Shown here: in pieces, positions 22,046-33,069 of the stretch
How positions within the stretch are numbered: the first letter of the stretch is position 1
How the letters are laid out: the number at the start of each line of letters is the position of its first letter
Source of the DNA: Cheiracanthium punctorium
Lineage: Eukaryota > Arthropoda > Arachnida > Araneae > Cheiracanthiidae
Reading direction: 5' to 3'
Length of the DNA stretch: 64,000 nt
NCBI GenBank assembly: GCA_038373885.1
Contig: JAWZYV010013017.1
Coordinates: 1-64,000, forward strand
The notes under the pieces: generated by a model
Database searches by the model: none
What the model was told of the DNA's origin: nothing
What the model saw: the letters and a program-made list of their open reading frames with translations, nothing else
Translations under genes and position numbers: made by a program

Positions 22046-23356
22046 AACTCATCAGCACTATATGTCACGTAAAAAAGTGTTTTATAAAGTACAGTATTTT
22101 TTTTTAAGATTGTCAGAAAGTTTACATTTCTATTATCATTTCGATAGGAAGACCATGAATTTTACCATTTAAGCCACGAAACAGTTCAGTTTTGAGAAAC
22201 TTATGAAAGTCATCGCAAAACAGAAGATTGCATTGTAAACTTCATGCGATTTTTGGACATGTCAGATGCCCGCAAGTATTCCTACCACAACAATCGAAGT
22301 TGTTACAGAAATTCGAAGATTGAATCAGATAAAACCAGAAAATCACTTCGTTTAAATCGCAAAGAGTTATCGTTAATGTCAGCGATAAGATGATTGTTTG
22401 CAGATAAAGTGAATACTGTTGTAATAGCACTTATTTTCGCGGGGCTTTAATTTTCGCGAGCCCGTAGTAATAGCGAAAATTAAATCCTCGCGAAATACTT
22501 TTTTTTTTCGCTTCAAATAATTATAAAAATTCAGAAATTTAAGAATTATTTTAAAGTAGTGATGGTGTGATTTTGGATTTGCAGAATGTCCTTCCACTTA
22601 CCATCCTTACAAGTCACACCTAGACTTTCATCATGAAATGATTTTACTGTTCGAGCAGCGAATTGTTGTGATCGAGTCATACAAAAAAGGAAATTCGCCG
22701 AAGTTGGCGGTTACTTTTGGTTGTGGGAAAACCAAAAGCAAATTTGCCAAACTCTAATTTATTACAGTAGAATCTCGCTACAACGATATCCTCTATAACG
22801 ATAATTCTCTCTATTACGATATTTTTTCATAGTCCTGGCTGAATTCCCATTAGATTAATGTGAAACAGTTCTCTGTATTACGATATCCTTTAAAATGATA
22901 ATTCTCTCTACAACGATGGTAATAATTATCCCTTACATCACAATAATTCTCTCTACTACGATATATTTTTTTTCTATTATGCATCAGAAGCCCAACTCAT
23001 GCACACACATTGAAAGCTACACAAAGAAAGTCGGGGTAAAATGTGGTTGGACCACGCCTCTGCCAAAGAACGTCTTTGGTTTGAACGTCTTGCTGATGTA
23101 ACACTATGGTAATGAGAAAGTGCATTTCTCGTAAGGTGGAAGGACAGTTGGAATTTCCTGGATGACACATCTTTGATTCCTATCCCCCTCTTTAAAAAAT
23201 GGTCAAGGATTCCTTTCACCGGAACTGATATAGAAAACGATACGTTCTTTTATCTGAACTTTTGAGTAAGAATTTTAACCTCCGATAAATCCTATCGAGC
23301 TCGATTATTACACAAAAATATTTTAAATTATTTATGAGTTTTGTTTACTTTGAAGT

Positions 23357-23539
23357 TTGTTTAGTGAAAATCGAAAGCAAATGGGTAAAAGAAAACAAAT
23401 ATCTATCGAAGTGAAATTCAACATCATAAAAGATTTTGATAAAGGCATGAAGCAAGCTGAGGTTTGCAGAAAATACAGACTTTCACAGTCGACTTGTTGC
23501 CAATTTCTGAATTCTTTACACAGAATTCAAAATAAATAG
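23357..23539 (+). pseudogene. CENP-B/pogo-type HTH N-terminus
   Basis: 60 codons including KRKQISIEVKFNIIKDFDKG and the following KQAEVCRKYRLSQST, the shape of the CENP-B/psq helix-turn-helix at the N-terminus of pogo/Tigger transposases, which binds the element's ends. It ends in a stop after about 60 residues where 450-550 would be expected, and no DDE domain follows within the element. It is a truncated remnant, interrupted about 50 bp downstream by the palindrome at 23594. Confidence 0.75.
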
Positions 23540-23593
23540 GGATAAATTAATGGGTATGTATTTTCAGTTAATATCTAATACATTTAAAAAAAC

Positions 23594-25605
23594 GATTTTG
23601 GGTGATTCCATGAAACTAGGGACAACAATGGCAAAAAAAAAAAATTCTTATAAAAAAATAAAACTTTACTCCCCTATGAAGTAAAAATATGTGAATTTCT
23701 ATAAAATGATGCTAAAAAAGTTAACAACACCTTTTGAAAAGTTTTATACACAATGTTTGGCAACATTACTGTTTTTGCATGAGTTCTTGTCTTAAAGATG
23801 TGTAGGAAGTTCATCTTGTTTTATAAAAGAAATCAACAAATATGAATGGAATCTTATTTTTTTATTGAAATTTAGTTTATGTATGAAAAGATTAGACCAA
23901 TGCAGAAACCTTAAATGCAATATTCATCATAAAAACAATTTTTGTAAATTAGGTCAAATATTTAATGTAACATCAGTTACGAAATTCTATAAAAGTTTTT
24001 CTTTCTTAAATAAAATTAGTCCCCAAAACATAAAAAAGTCATTTTCTCTTCCTTTATGAAGATATCTTTAATATTAGTCCTTTGAATATTTAATATTGAT
24101 TCAATTTATGAATTTTAAACGTATACAAAAGATGTAACATCAGTCACATTTCTGTCTTTTAATTAGGTACCTATATAAAAATACTGGGAAAATCGCATTG
24201 ACTACTGCAGAAAGACAGAAAAGGAGGCGAGATAAATTAAAGAATGAAGGGAAATATGAAAATTTTAAGAAAAACAAAGCAGAAGCAATAAAGAGTCAAA
24301 ATAAAAAGGAAATGACCTAGCTAAGTACCTCAATCAATCCAGAATACTCCTTTTCAAACATTTTCTCTAATTTCAAGATAAATTAATCTTTTTACCTTCT
24401 TCTGAATTGATTGAGGTACTTTAGCTGGACCATTTCTTCTTTTATTTTGGCTTTTTATTGCCTCTCCTTTGTTTTTATAATCTTCATATTTTCCTTCACT
24501 CGTTAATTTATCTCATCACCTTGTCTGTCTTTCAGCAGCAGTCAATGCTATTTTCCCAATATTTTTAAGTAGCTTTCTAATTGAAAAACAGGAATGAGCC
24601 TAATGTTACAGATATTTTATAATACACATTTACACATTTATATAACTTTAAAATTTACAAATGAAACTACGACTTTTTTTATGTTATTAGGAGTGATGTT
24701 ACATTAATGTTAGGGCTATTTATAAAAATTGTTCTCAAGGCAAGGTTATTGCAGTTAAAGTTTTCTGCGCTTGTCTAATCTTCTCATAAATGAACGAAAT
24801 TTCAATAAAAAATAAGACTTTATACATACCCGTTGATTTCTTTTAGAAAGCAAGATGAACTTTCTACACCTCTAAAGACAAAAATATATGTAAATGTGTT
24901 TTGCCAACTTTTTAGCATAATTTTATAGAAATCCACAAATGTGTACTTTATAGGGGAAAAAATTATTATTCTTTATAAGAATATCTTTTTTCTTCACTGC
25001 TGTCGCTAGTTCCATGGAATCACCCTTTAGTGAAATACACTAACAACATTAGTTTTTTAATTTTATTAATGTACAATAAGCATTACTATGATTTATATGT
25101 TATGATTAAACTAGATTAATATACAATTTCAAAAAGTAAATTTGGTAGTTTTGTTTTTAAGAAGAAATAATATATAATTATAGCATGTGAATGTAACATC
25201 AGTCACGAAATATATGTAACATCAGTCACAGCAATAAACTATTTTCTACATTAAGAATTTTTCAATTTTTTAAATGAGTGAAGAGGTTTTCATAAAGATT
25301 GAAATCTGTGCTTCACTAGAAAAAAATTATTTTACTTCTCATACTATTAGTTCGAAGAGGATTTGAATTTATATAAAATGCATGTCTCTTCTGTGTAACA
25401 TCAGTCACGTTTTTTGATTTCCCTTAATTAAAAGAAAAAAAGAAAATATTTCTTATATTGAAAAGGGATAACAGTATAGTACTTATTTATGATACTCTTG
25501 ATCAATTTAAAATAAATAAATATATATATGTCAAGCCACTGGTGAATTTCAAAAGTTACAAATGTAGTCAAATTGTAACATCAGTCACCATGGAATGACC
25601 CTTTT
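23594..25605. mobile_element. Palindromic element inside the Tigger copy
   Basis: 23594-25027 is a large imperfect palindrome (ends gggtgattccatg and, inverted, the same 13 bases; centre near 24360). A further segment to 25605 ends in catggaatgaccc, so the true right end may be there. Its interior carries a mirrored short basic coding-like segment (TTAERQKRRRDKLKNEGKYE at about 24200). It also has six copies of a 15-base word (see separate entry). No clean target duplication; tttt flanks both candidate ends. Confidence 0.6.
23966..25588 (+). repeat. Six dispersed copies of TGTAACATCAGTCAC
   Basis: Occurrences at 23966 (one mismatch), 24133, 25192, 25215, 25394 and 25574, all on the plus strand. 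The last adjoins the outer end at 25605. Regularly reused short words near element ends usually serve transposase or host-factor binding; that role is inference. Confidence 0.8.
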
Positions 25606-26199
25606 GCGGCATTCAGGTATTATTTATTTAGACATTATATATTTGTTATTCAAATATGCTAAATATTCATAAGCTATATCGCCGCTAGAATCCCTGGCGA
25701 GGTGGCAAGGGTATTGAACTAAAATTTGTGAATGTTGTGAAAATTACTGAAAACTATAAACATGTTTTTCTCCTTTCATTTATTATATATTACTTGCGAG
25801 GGTGTGCTGAATGAAAACAGAACACTTTCTTTTGATATATGAAGAACAAAATTCTTTTCGTTCCAATATCGATTATCTCTATAACGATAATTCTCTTTAC
25901 AACGATATCTTATTTTGACCCCCAAAATATCGTTATAGAGGGATTTCACTGTATAGCAAATTCAGAATGCATGAAGAAGAATATCAGGATAAATGCTCTT
26001 TTGTCAGATGTTAAGAAATAAAGTAGCGAGATCTCAGAGCGAGAAAAAAGAATGAAACAAACCGAAATTTCTGTAAATAGTTCATTAAAATTTTAATTTT
26101 AAAAATACGTTTGTATAATTACTTATGTATGAGTATGCAATTTCATAAATAAAAAAAGCAATATTTTTCAACGTATTTTTTTTTCCCTAACTATCAAAT

Positions 26200-26281
26200 G
26201 TTTACACTTCTTTGTGGGACCACCTTTCTTAACGACCTATTTTTCGCGAAACGAAAGGTGGTCGCTATCGAGAAATTTCAC
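26200..26281. mobile_element. Lone Tigger-like MITE end
   Basis: Ends in cgagaaatttcactg followed by TA, and contains an inverted pair accacctttc / gaaaggtggt. This looks like the right terminus of a pogo/Tigger MITE. No left partner was identified nearby. Confidence 0.4.
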
Positions 26282-26540
26282 TGTATATTCTTTAATAATT
26301 AAAAAAAAAGACATAAGTAGAGAAGACGCTGAAATACGGCTGTCCGAGAATCATAGAACATAAAACGTGCTATGCAGAATTACTGCCCCAAAACTAAAAT
26401 TCCTGTCCTGACGTGCTTTAACATTGTGAAATAGAGCTTAAATTGCATAACATTATGAAAAGGTTTTTATGAGGTTTTAAGAAAAATACACGAGTTTTGA
26501 TAATTTTATATAGCTGTCAGGACATAATGTCTGCTGTCCA

Positions 26541-26735
26541 GTGGCATAGCGCTAGCACTTTGAACTGGGAGAAGGAAGGTGCCTGGTTTGAAACCAGGTC
26601 ACATCTGCCAACCTAACCGTCCGAAGTTTTCCGTGGTTTTCTCCGGAACTTCCCGTAAATACGGGTTAGGATCCCTTAAAAAGTCCCTCACGGAGGAGAA
26701 TCTTCCCTAAGCCTAGATCCCTCGAGCAGATAATT
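26541..26735 (+). mobile_element. tRNA-derived SINE copy
   Basis: Head with an A-box-like TGGCATAGCGCTAGC and a B-box-like GGTTTGAAACC. The family body follows (ttttctccggaacttcc, gggttaggatcccttaaaaa). A CTAGCTACGCCACTG hAT-MITE end lies just after it (26767-26781). No clean target duplication. Confidence 0.7.
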
Positions 26736-26995
26736 AAGTTATAACCCCTCTAACCCCTCCCCCCTCCTAGCTACGCCACTGCACCGAAAAGTGTGTAAAT
26801 AGGCACTAAATCTGTGCTGAACATACCTCATTAAAAACGAAAATAATTCAAATTTTAAAAATTCTTCAAAAATTGGGAATTTAAAATTACTGAAATACTG
26901 AATAATAAGTTTATGCTTTCCTTCTAAAGAAAAATTAATTTAAAAATAACTATTCGTTACCTTCAATAGGCAGCAAAAACGTATTTATGGTGCTT

Positions 26996-27400
26996 TTAAC
27001 AACTGCAGTACATTCTTCCAGATCTGTACTGATTTAGTTCGTTCAAATTACAGACGAAATCTTCCACAATACTGTCTTTATTAGCAGCGTCCACATTGGG
27101 TAAAGATTCTTTTGACTTTGTCGAATCTTGTTTAACTTTCGGCAAAACGTCGGTATCAGTTTCTGTTCTCGGCATTTTTATGGGTAACATATCAGAATGC
27201 ACTTTTTCTGGCGATCTTTTAGACGGAACTAAGAAACCAGAAATGCTCGTTTCATTAATTGCGCGATGTTTCGCCGATATAATTGGATGAAAGCGTTGAT
27301 AATGCGCTTTCAGATTTTTTAAAATTACAGACGCATACACTCAAACTAACAGACTTTTTCTCGAGCAGATATATTTACCGAAAAAAAAATTCTTTAAATT
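26996..27400 (-). pseudogene. Possible BED-finger N-terminus of a hAT transposase
   Basis: The minus-strand frame ending at 26996 begins with ILKNLKAHYQRFHP, the spacing of the second half of a BED zinc finger (two histidines five residues apart, then a proline), followed by an acidic/basic linker typical before the hAT catalytic domain. Cysteines expected upstream are only partly present (YICSRK) and a stop lies between. Position inside the hAT-like element supports the reading. No RNase-H-like domain was found. Confidence 0.4.
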
Positions 27401-27754
27401 CTTTGTAGAATATCTGTGCGTGTGTGTGCTGTGGTTCTTTTTTCGGGAACGTTGGGATATCAGAACAGCACAGACTGTCACACGCCTTTTCGATGATAAC
27501 TTTGAAAATTACAAAGTTAACATCGTTAGTAATAATAATTGTTCTCTCAGGTACCCCTCCTTTCCTCAATGTGATTGTTCTGCAGTGGATCTTTTTGTTC
27601 TGCGTCAGATGTCGTCGACTATGTCGTCACATGTCGTCGTGTGCTGGGGTGCTCTGCGAGGTGGGGGGGGGTAGGGTTAATGGATCTCCACACACGGGTT
27701 TTCTATAGATAAGAAATTGTACTAAGGGAAAAAGGAAATTTTCGGAAGCCATAA

Positions 27755-28047
27755 AGGCCACTGTCCACATACAGCGGTTCCTGCCAGCCACTACCAGTAG
27801 GGGAACACTTTAATGGCCAATTCTCAGTTGTAAGCAATAAATTTTACCCACCGCAGAGAAAGAGGGAGATGATCCGGTATTAAACCGACAAAAGGTAATT
27901 TGGGACCGTAAATAATATTGCGATTTCACACCTCCCCATCTATTGTTCGGTGGAGGACAGTCCACTTTCGGCCGGCGGGAAACACGGTCAAATATCCCCA
28001 TTCAAATACATTGTACGGCGGGAACCGCTCGATGTGGACAGTGGCCT
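27755..28047. mobile_element. Harbinger-type MITE with TAA duplication
   Basis: 293 bp. Inverted ends AGGCCACTGTCCACAT are identical for 16 bases, then continue with few differences to about 30. Flanked by TAA on both sides (27752-27754 and 28048-28050). No coding. It lies inside the hAT-like element, between two partial direct copies of a tgtgattgttctgcag block (about 27570 and 28120). Confidence 0.85.
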
Positions 28048-28282
28048 TAAACGTGTTTTTCTGGGGCAATAATCACTTAAAGTAAGTCGTTTTCGTTTCT
28101 CCTTTCCAGTCCTTTTCCTCATCTGTGATTGTTCTGCAGGGGAGTTCTTTCTTCTGCGCCTTCTAGACCGTCGCGCCCTAGGCCACGGCCTAGGTTGGCC
28201 TTATGGGAAATCCGTCCCTGACTATGGTGGCGCACTGAGAACATATATGTTCGAACATGGTATGTGCGCTGGTGAAATGATG

Positions 28283-29906
28283 TCCCCGGAAATTTCAACT
28301 GACCGTAAATCCATAACGGATGGGGTACTAACGAAAAACTCTCGGTCCTAATGGGTCCAGTGGCGTTTTCTCAGGGTGCGCGAAGCATGAGTTAACGCCC
28401 AAGAAAAACAGGAAAAAGAGTTTAACAGGAAAAAAAAAAAACAGTACTGTGAGCTCTAATTTTTTTGTCCCCCAACCCCTCCGGAATGTCCAGATAACGA
28501 AGCGTTGCGATATCAGTAAAACACACTTATCGTGATAAGCAAGGCGTAATGGATTCAGTACTGACGAAAATCTCTCGTGACCAACCAGTACTGACAAAGT
28601 AACAATAAATGGCATATGCGAAATTCTCCGTTTGCATGGTGTACGAGCTAGGTAACTAGTGTGACAGGAAATTTGTACTGTCCGTAAATCCCTAACTCAT
28701 GCGGTACTAACGAAAATCTCTCGGCACTAAACAGTACTAACAAAGTATTAACGAATGGTATGCGAAATACCCATTCTGCAATTTCTGCGGTCTAGGTAGC
28801 TAGTGTGACAGGAAATTTGTACCGTCCGTAAATCCCTAATTCATGTGGTACTAACGAAAATCTCTCGGTACTAAGCAGAACTAACAAAGTAATAACGAAT
28901 GGAATATGCGAAATACCCATTCTGCAATTTCTGTGGTCTAGGTAGCTAGTGTGACAGGAAATTTGTACCGCCCGTGTGTCCATAACGGATGCGGTACTAA
29001 CAAAAATTTATAGGTACTAAACACTACTAACAAAGTAATAAAGAACCGCAAATGCGAAATCCCCGTTCTGCAAGTTGTACAGACTAGGTAGCTAGTGTGA
29101 CAGGAAACTTGTACCGTCCGTGTATCCGTAACAGATGCGGTACTAACAAAAATCTCTCGGTACCAAACCTACAAACAAAGTACTAACGATCGGCATATGC
29201 GAAATCCCCGTTCTGCAATTTGTACGGGCTAGGTAGCTAGTGTGACAGGAAATTTGTACCGTCCATGTATCCGTAACGGATCGGTACTAACGAAAATCTC
29301 TCCATACTAAACAGTACTAACAAGGATCTAAGGAATGGCATATGTGAAATACCCATTCTGCAATTTGTACGGGCTAGGTTACTAGTGTGACAGGAAACTT
29401 CTACCGTCCGTGTATCCGTAACGGATGCCGTACTAAAGAAAATCTCTTGGTACTAAACACTACTAATAGAGTACCAACGAACGGCATATGCGAAATCCAC
29501 GTTCTGCAGTTTGTACGGGCTAGGTAGCTAGTGTGACAGGAAACTTTTATTGTCCGTATATCCGTAACGGATGCGGTACTAATGAAAATCTCTCGGTACT
29601 AACCGGTACCACGAATGCCAAATGTGAAATTTCCGAACTCCATGGTGTGCCGGCTGATCATTTCATAAGCCGGCAAATTTGAAGTGTCCGTAAATCCGTA
29701 ACAGATGCGGTACTAACGAATGGGATATGCTAAATTTCCCAACTCCATGGTTTGCCGGCTGACCATTTCACCAGCCGGCAAATTTGAAATATCTGTAAAT
29801 CTGTCACGGTTGCGGTACTAACGAAAATCTCTCGGTACTAACCGGTACTAACGAATGGCATATGCGAAATTACCCAACTCCATGGTGTGCCGGCTGGTGA
29901 AATGCC
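28283..29906 (+). repeat. Right tandem array, ~145-bp unit
   Basis: The landmark gtgacagg occurs at 28661, 28805, 28951, 29097, 29242, 29387 and 29533 (spacing 144-146). Each unit carries ccgtaacggatgcggtacta and then acgaaaatctctcggtac. Shorter variant units with a gccggctg..catttca inverted motif follow to 29906. An unrelated stretch (about 28348-28545) interrupts the first unit. The array is inverted relative to 19901-20352. Confidence 0.9.
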
Positions 29907-30597
29907 CCTTTAAAAAATTGAGATGTGGAAAAATAACATTCCCACTGTGTCGTTTTGGTGCACCAAAGTCATACAACCTGCAACATTATGCGTATGTGGT
30001 CTCTAAGGTTTATTCAAATCTCGCCTCAAAATTCCTTTTAGTAGTTGGAAGGATTGATTACAATGGACACTTTAAAGATAACTGTGGTTTCATTGTCCTT
30101 ATGGTCAGTTGTAAAAGATTAAGGCCGCCTACCACAACTGCGTTTCTTGTCATAGAATAGGCTAATCAATACATTGCAATAGACGCAGACTGAAACAAAA
30201 ATCTGCCTTTGCTCTCTCTAATGCGTTAGGAGCAGGGTTCGCGGTTTAACACGATAATCGTATCTGGGTGGATCTCGACTGGCCATTAAAAAGAAATGAA
30301 ATTCGCCAGAAGAATGCCTTCTTAGCCCCTCCTGTAATCACATCAGACGCAGCATCGGCCTTTAACCTGTCGAGCATATAAGGGAAAAGCGATTTCGTCC
30401 TTGCTATTAAAGAAAAATATTTTAAAGTTGAATGAATACAAAGTCTTATCTCGATTTTCAGCGCGATTTGTACAAAGATTTTAGTTATTTCAACCTTGTA
30501 TCCTAAAATAGGAAATACGAAATGACTATGTAGACGGTATAGTTTAACACGTATTTTCTATTGTATGAACCGAGACATTAAAAATGTGACCATTTAA

Positions 30598-30873
30598 CCC
30601 ATTTATGCCTAGCGTCCCTTTTTTGGGACGGCATTTTCGCTATCAGTTGAAAACGTTATTTATTTTTCCTAGCCTTTATTCGCGAGTATTGAACTTCAAT
30701 TCCACAAAATATTTTAATATGGCCAAGTAAGATGTTGACATTTCAATTTTTATACATAATGATTTTAAATGAAATCATCCCTTGTTCAAAAAGTTGACAT
30801 CAGAAATTTATCAATTACTGCTGATGTTAGCAAAAATCGAAGAAAGTCGCAAAAATATCCAGGCACGAATGGG
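30598..30873. mobile_element. piggyBac-type MITE
   Basis: 276 bp with ends CCCATTTATGCCTAG and, inverted, CCCATTCGTGCCTGG, flanked by TTAA on both sides (30594-30597 and 30874-30877). TTAA duplication with CCC...GGG ends is the piggyBac signature. Non-coding. Confidence 0.8.
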
Positions 30874-31199
30874 TTAAGCAGGGTGACCATATAACCGATA
30901 CTGACTCTAGTAAATAGTGCAATCAGTAAAATATAGTTTGATAACGGTAGTAAACTGAAAAAATGTAACACTGCTATAATAAAGATATGCGTAAAAATAA
31001 TAGCATATGGTATTAAATAATTTATTAAATTACTTATATTTAAAAATGAGTTTAAATTCAGTTGTATCAAAACCATTCTTACATTGGAAATTATTTTAAA
31101 AGCTCTACTTATGAACTTTTAAGTTTCTTGGCCTTTTCAATATTTTGTCCTTCTAATTGCGCCTGTAAAATGCACAGTGTTATTTCTAATATATAAGTA

Positions 31200-31362
31200 C
31201 AGGGGCGTAGACAAGGGGGGGTTAGGGGGTCATAACCCCCATGAGAAATTTTTGCCATACAAAATGTATATTCTTTACTACATTATCACACACACGTATA
31301 CATATATATGAGTTGTAGTAGTCGTAACCCCCCCCCATGAAAAATTTCTGGCTCCGCTCCTG
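31200..31362. mobile_element. hAT-type MITE, CAGGGGCGTAG family, copy 2
   Basis: 163 bp. Left end CAGGGGCGTAGAC, right end inverted CAGGAGCGGAGCC; interior nearly identical to copy 1 (9014). Duplication tataagta (31192-31199) and tataagaa (31363-31370), seven of eight. Confidence 0.88.
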
Positions 31363-31450
31363 TATAAGAAACACGAGTTTTTTTTTTTTGAGAAATAATA
31401 ATAATTGAATTTAGTATTTTTCTTACTGCATATACTCATTTTATTCCTTA

Positions 31451-33069
31451 CTAGCTGAAGTACCCGTCGTTGACGGGTTAGTACTGAATGCAAATTTCTA
31501 AAACGCAAGAACTTTCGTCAGAATTGTAGGAGTACACAGAATGGATGTAGTATGTTGCCAAAGTAAAGAAAGCGAAGTTATAATTTTTATGTATTGTTAA
31601 AATATTACAGGTTAGAGAGTAACTAAGTAATATCATTTCATTCGCTTTATTCGTAATTATGTGATGCGAGAACGAACATTTACGCATATTGAAATAATTT
31701 TCGCAAAATCTCAAAATCTAATCAACATTTTTGAAAAGTTGGAAACGTAGAATTTAAGTTGAGTAACAAACTATCATGTCACCAAATTTCGTTTCATTTC
31801 CTGCAGTCTTTATTTCGTGATGCTGGAACAAAAATTTCAGCATTTTAAAACGCTTTTCACAAAATCTCAAAATGTAATCAAAAATATTTTAAAAATTCAA
31901 CACCTATAAATTAAGATTAGCAACTACCTATCATACCACCAAATTTCGTATTAGTCGTTATTACGCGATGCTTATAGAAATATAACCGCATTTTGGCAGA
32001 ATTTTCACAATCTCAAAATCCAATAAAAATGTTTCAAAAATTGGACACCTATACTTTATGTTGAGCAACAACCTATCATGTGACCAAATTTCATATGATT
32101 CGCTTTAGTCGTTATTACGTAATGCGTGAACAAAAATTCACTCAGTTTGAAAAGATTTTCGAAGAATCCCAAAATCTGATCAATTTTTTTTTTAGATGCT
32201 TATAGTTTAAGGTGACCACCTATCATTTCACCAAATACCATTTTTTCACCTTTGCAGTTATGACGTGATGTGCGAACACAAATTTACGCAGTTTGAAACA
32301 AAAAATCTAAAAATCTAAAAATTCGCAAAATCTCAAAATCTAATCAAGATTTTTAAAAAATTCGACATCAATGTTTTAAGTTGAGTGACCACCTATCATG
32401 ATATCAAATTTCATTTCATTCACTTCCGTCGTTTTTACGTGATGCTCGAACACAATTTTAAGGAGTTTGGAACGATTTTTGCAAAATCTGAAAATCTAAT
32501 CAAGATTTTTTAAAAATACGCTACCTAATGTTTAAGTTGAGTGACCGCCAATCATGATACCTAATTTCATTTCAATCGCTTCGGTCGTTTTTACGTGATG
32601 CTCGAACACAAATTTACGCAGTTTGAAAGGATTTTCACAAAATCTCAAAATCTAATCAAGATTTTTTAAAAATTCGACGCCTATGTTTTAAGTTGAGTGA
32701 CCACCAATCATGATACCAAATTTCATTTCAATCACTTCAGTCGTTTTTACGTGATGCTCGAACACAAATTTACGCAGTTTGAAACGATTTTCGCAAAATC
32801 TGAAAATCTAATCATGATTTTTTAAAAATTCGACGCCTATGTTTTAAGTTGAGTGACCACCTATCATGACACATAATTTCATATCATTCGCTTCAGTCGT
32901 TTTTACGTAATGCTTAAACAAAAAAAGCGTCACGGACAGAACGACAGACAGACAAACTTTTTTTTTGAGGGTCGCAACGGATTCCCAGGTGCTTGAAACG
33001 GATAGAAATCGCAAAATTTTTGAATTCCAAGAAATGTACAGACAAAAGTCTAATTTTATTTATATAGAT
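31451..33069 (+). mobile_element. Element built on a ~155-bp tandem array
   Basis: Begins ctagctgaagtacccgtc with a hairpin (acccgtc/gacgggt) and ends in a gacagacagacaaac stretch then tatatagat. Between about 31617 and 32930 are nine units with cc[ta]atcatg landmarks at about 31771, 31927, 32074, 32219, 32392, 32549, 32704 and 32861 (plus a first unit at 31626). Units contain acgtgatgctcgaacacaaa and ttcgcaaaatct.aaaatcta. The starting and ending words recur widely in arthropod repeats (memory). No ORF and no superfamily assigned. Confidence 0.6.

Larger units (their letters stand above)
22765..25951. mobile_element. pogo/Tigger-like element, decayed
   Basis: 3187 bp with ends CAGTAGAATCTCGCTACAAC and, inverted, CAGTGAAATCCCTCTATAAC, flanked by TA on both sides. 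Subterminal copies of ataacgataattctct lie at both ends, likely transposase-binding sites. TA duplication and these ends fit the pogo/Tigger group. The only coding remnant is an N-terminal DNA-binding exon (23357-23539). The interior has been replaced by a palindromic element. Confidence 0.82.
20835..28220. mobile_element. Large hAT-like element with nested insertions
   Basis: Ends CAGGGCCGGATTT (left) and, inverted, CAGGGACGGATTT (right), with GGCC- and CCTAGG-rich sequence just inside both. Flanking 8 bp are actatgat (20827-20834) and actatggt (28221-28228), seven of eight, as expected for hAT. It contains a Tigger-like element (22765-25951), an inverted-repeat block (21.35-22.05 kb), a Harbinger-type MITE (27755-28047), a SINE, and a possible BED-finger exon on the minus strand at 27.0-27.4 kb. 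No catalytic hAT domain was found, so it is either decayed or non-autonomous. It lies in the spacer between two inverted tandem arrays. Confidence 0.6.

Noticed and set aside
26541..26781. A hAT MITE bounded by CAGTGGCATAGC and an inverted CAGTGGCGTAGC
   Set aside because: Flanking 8-mers do not match and the body is the SINE family; the right end is probably a separate remnant.
31617..32930. CRISPR-like array
   Set aside because: Units are about 155 bp, diverged, contiguous without spacers, in a eukaryotic context.
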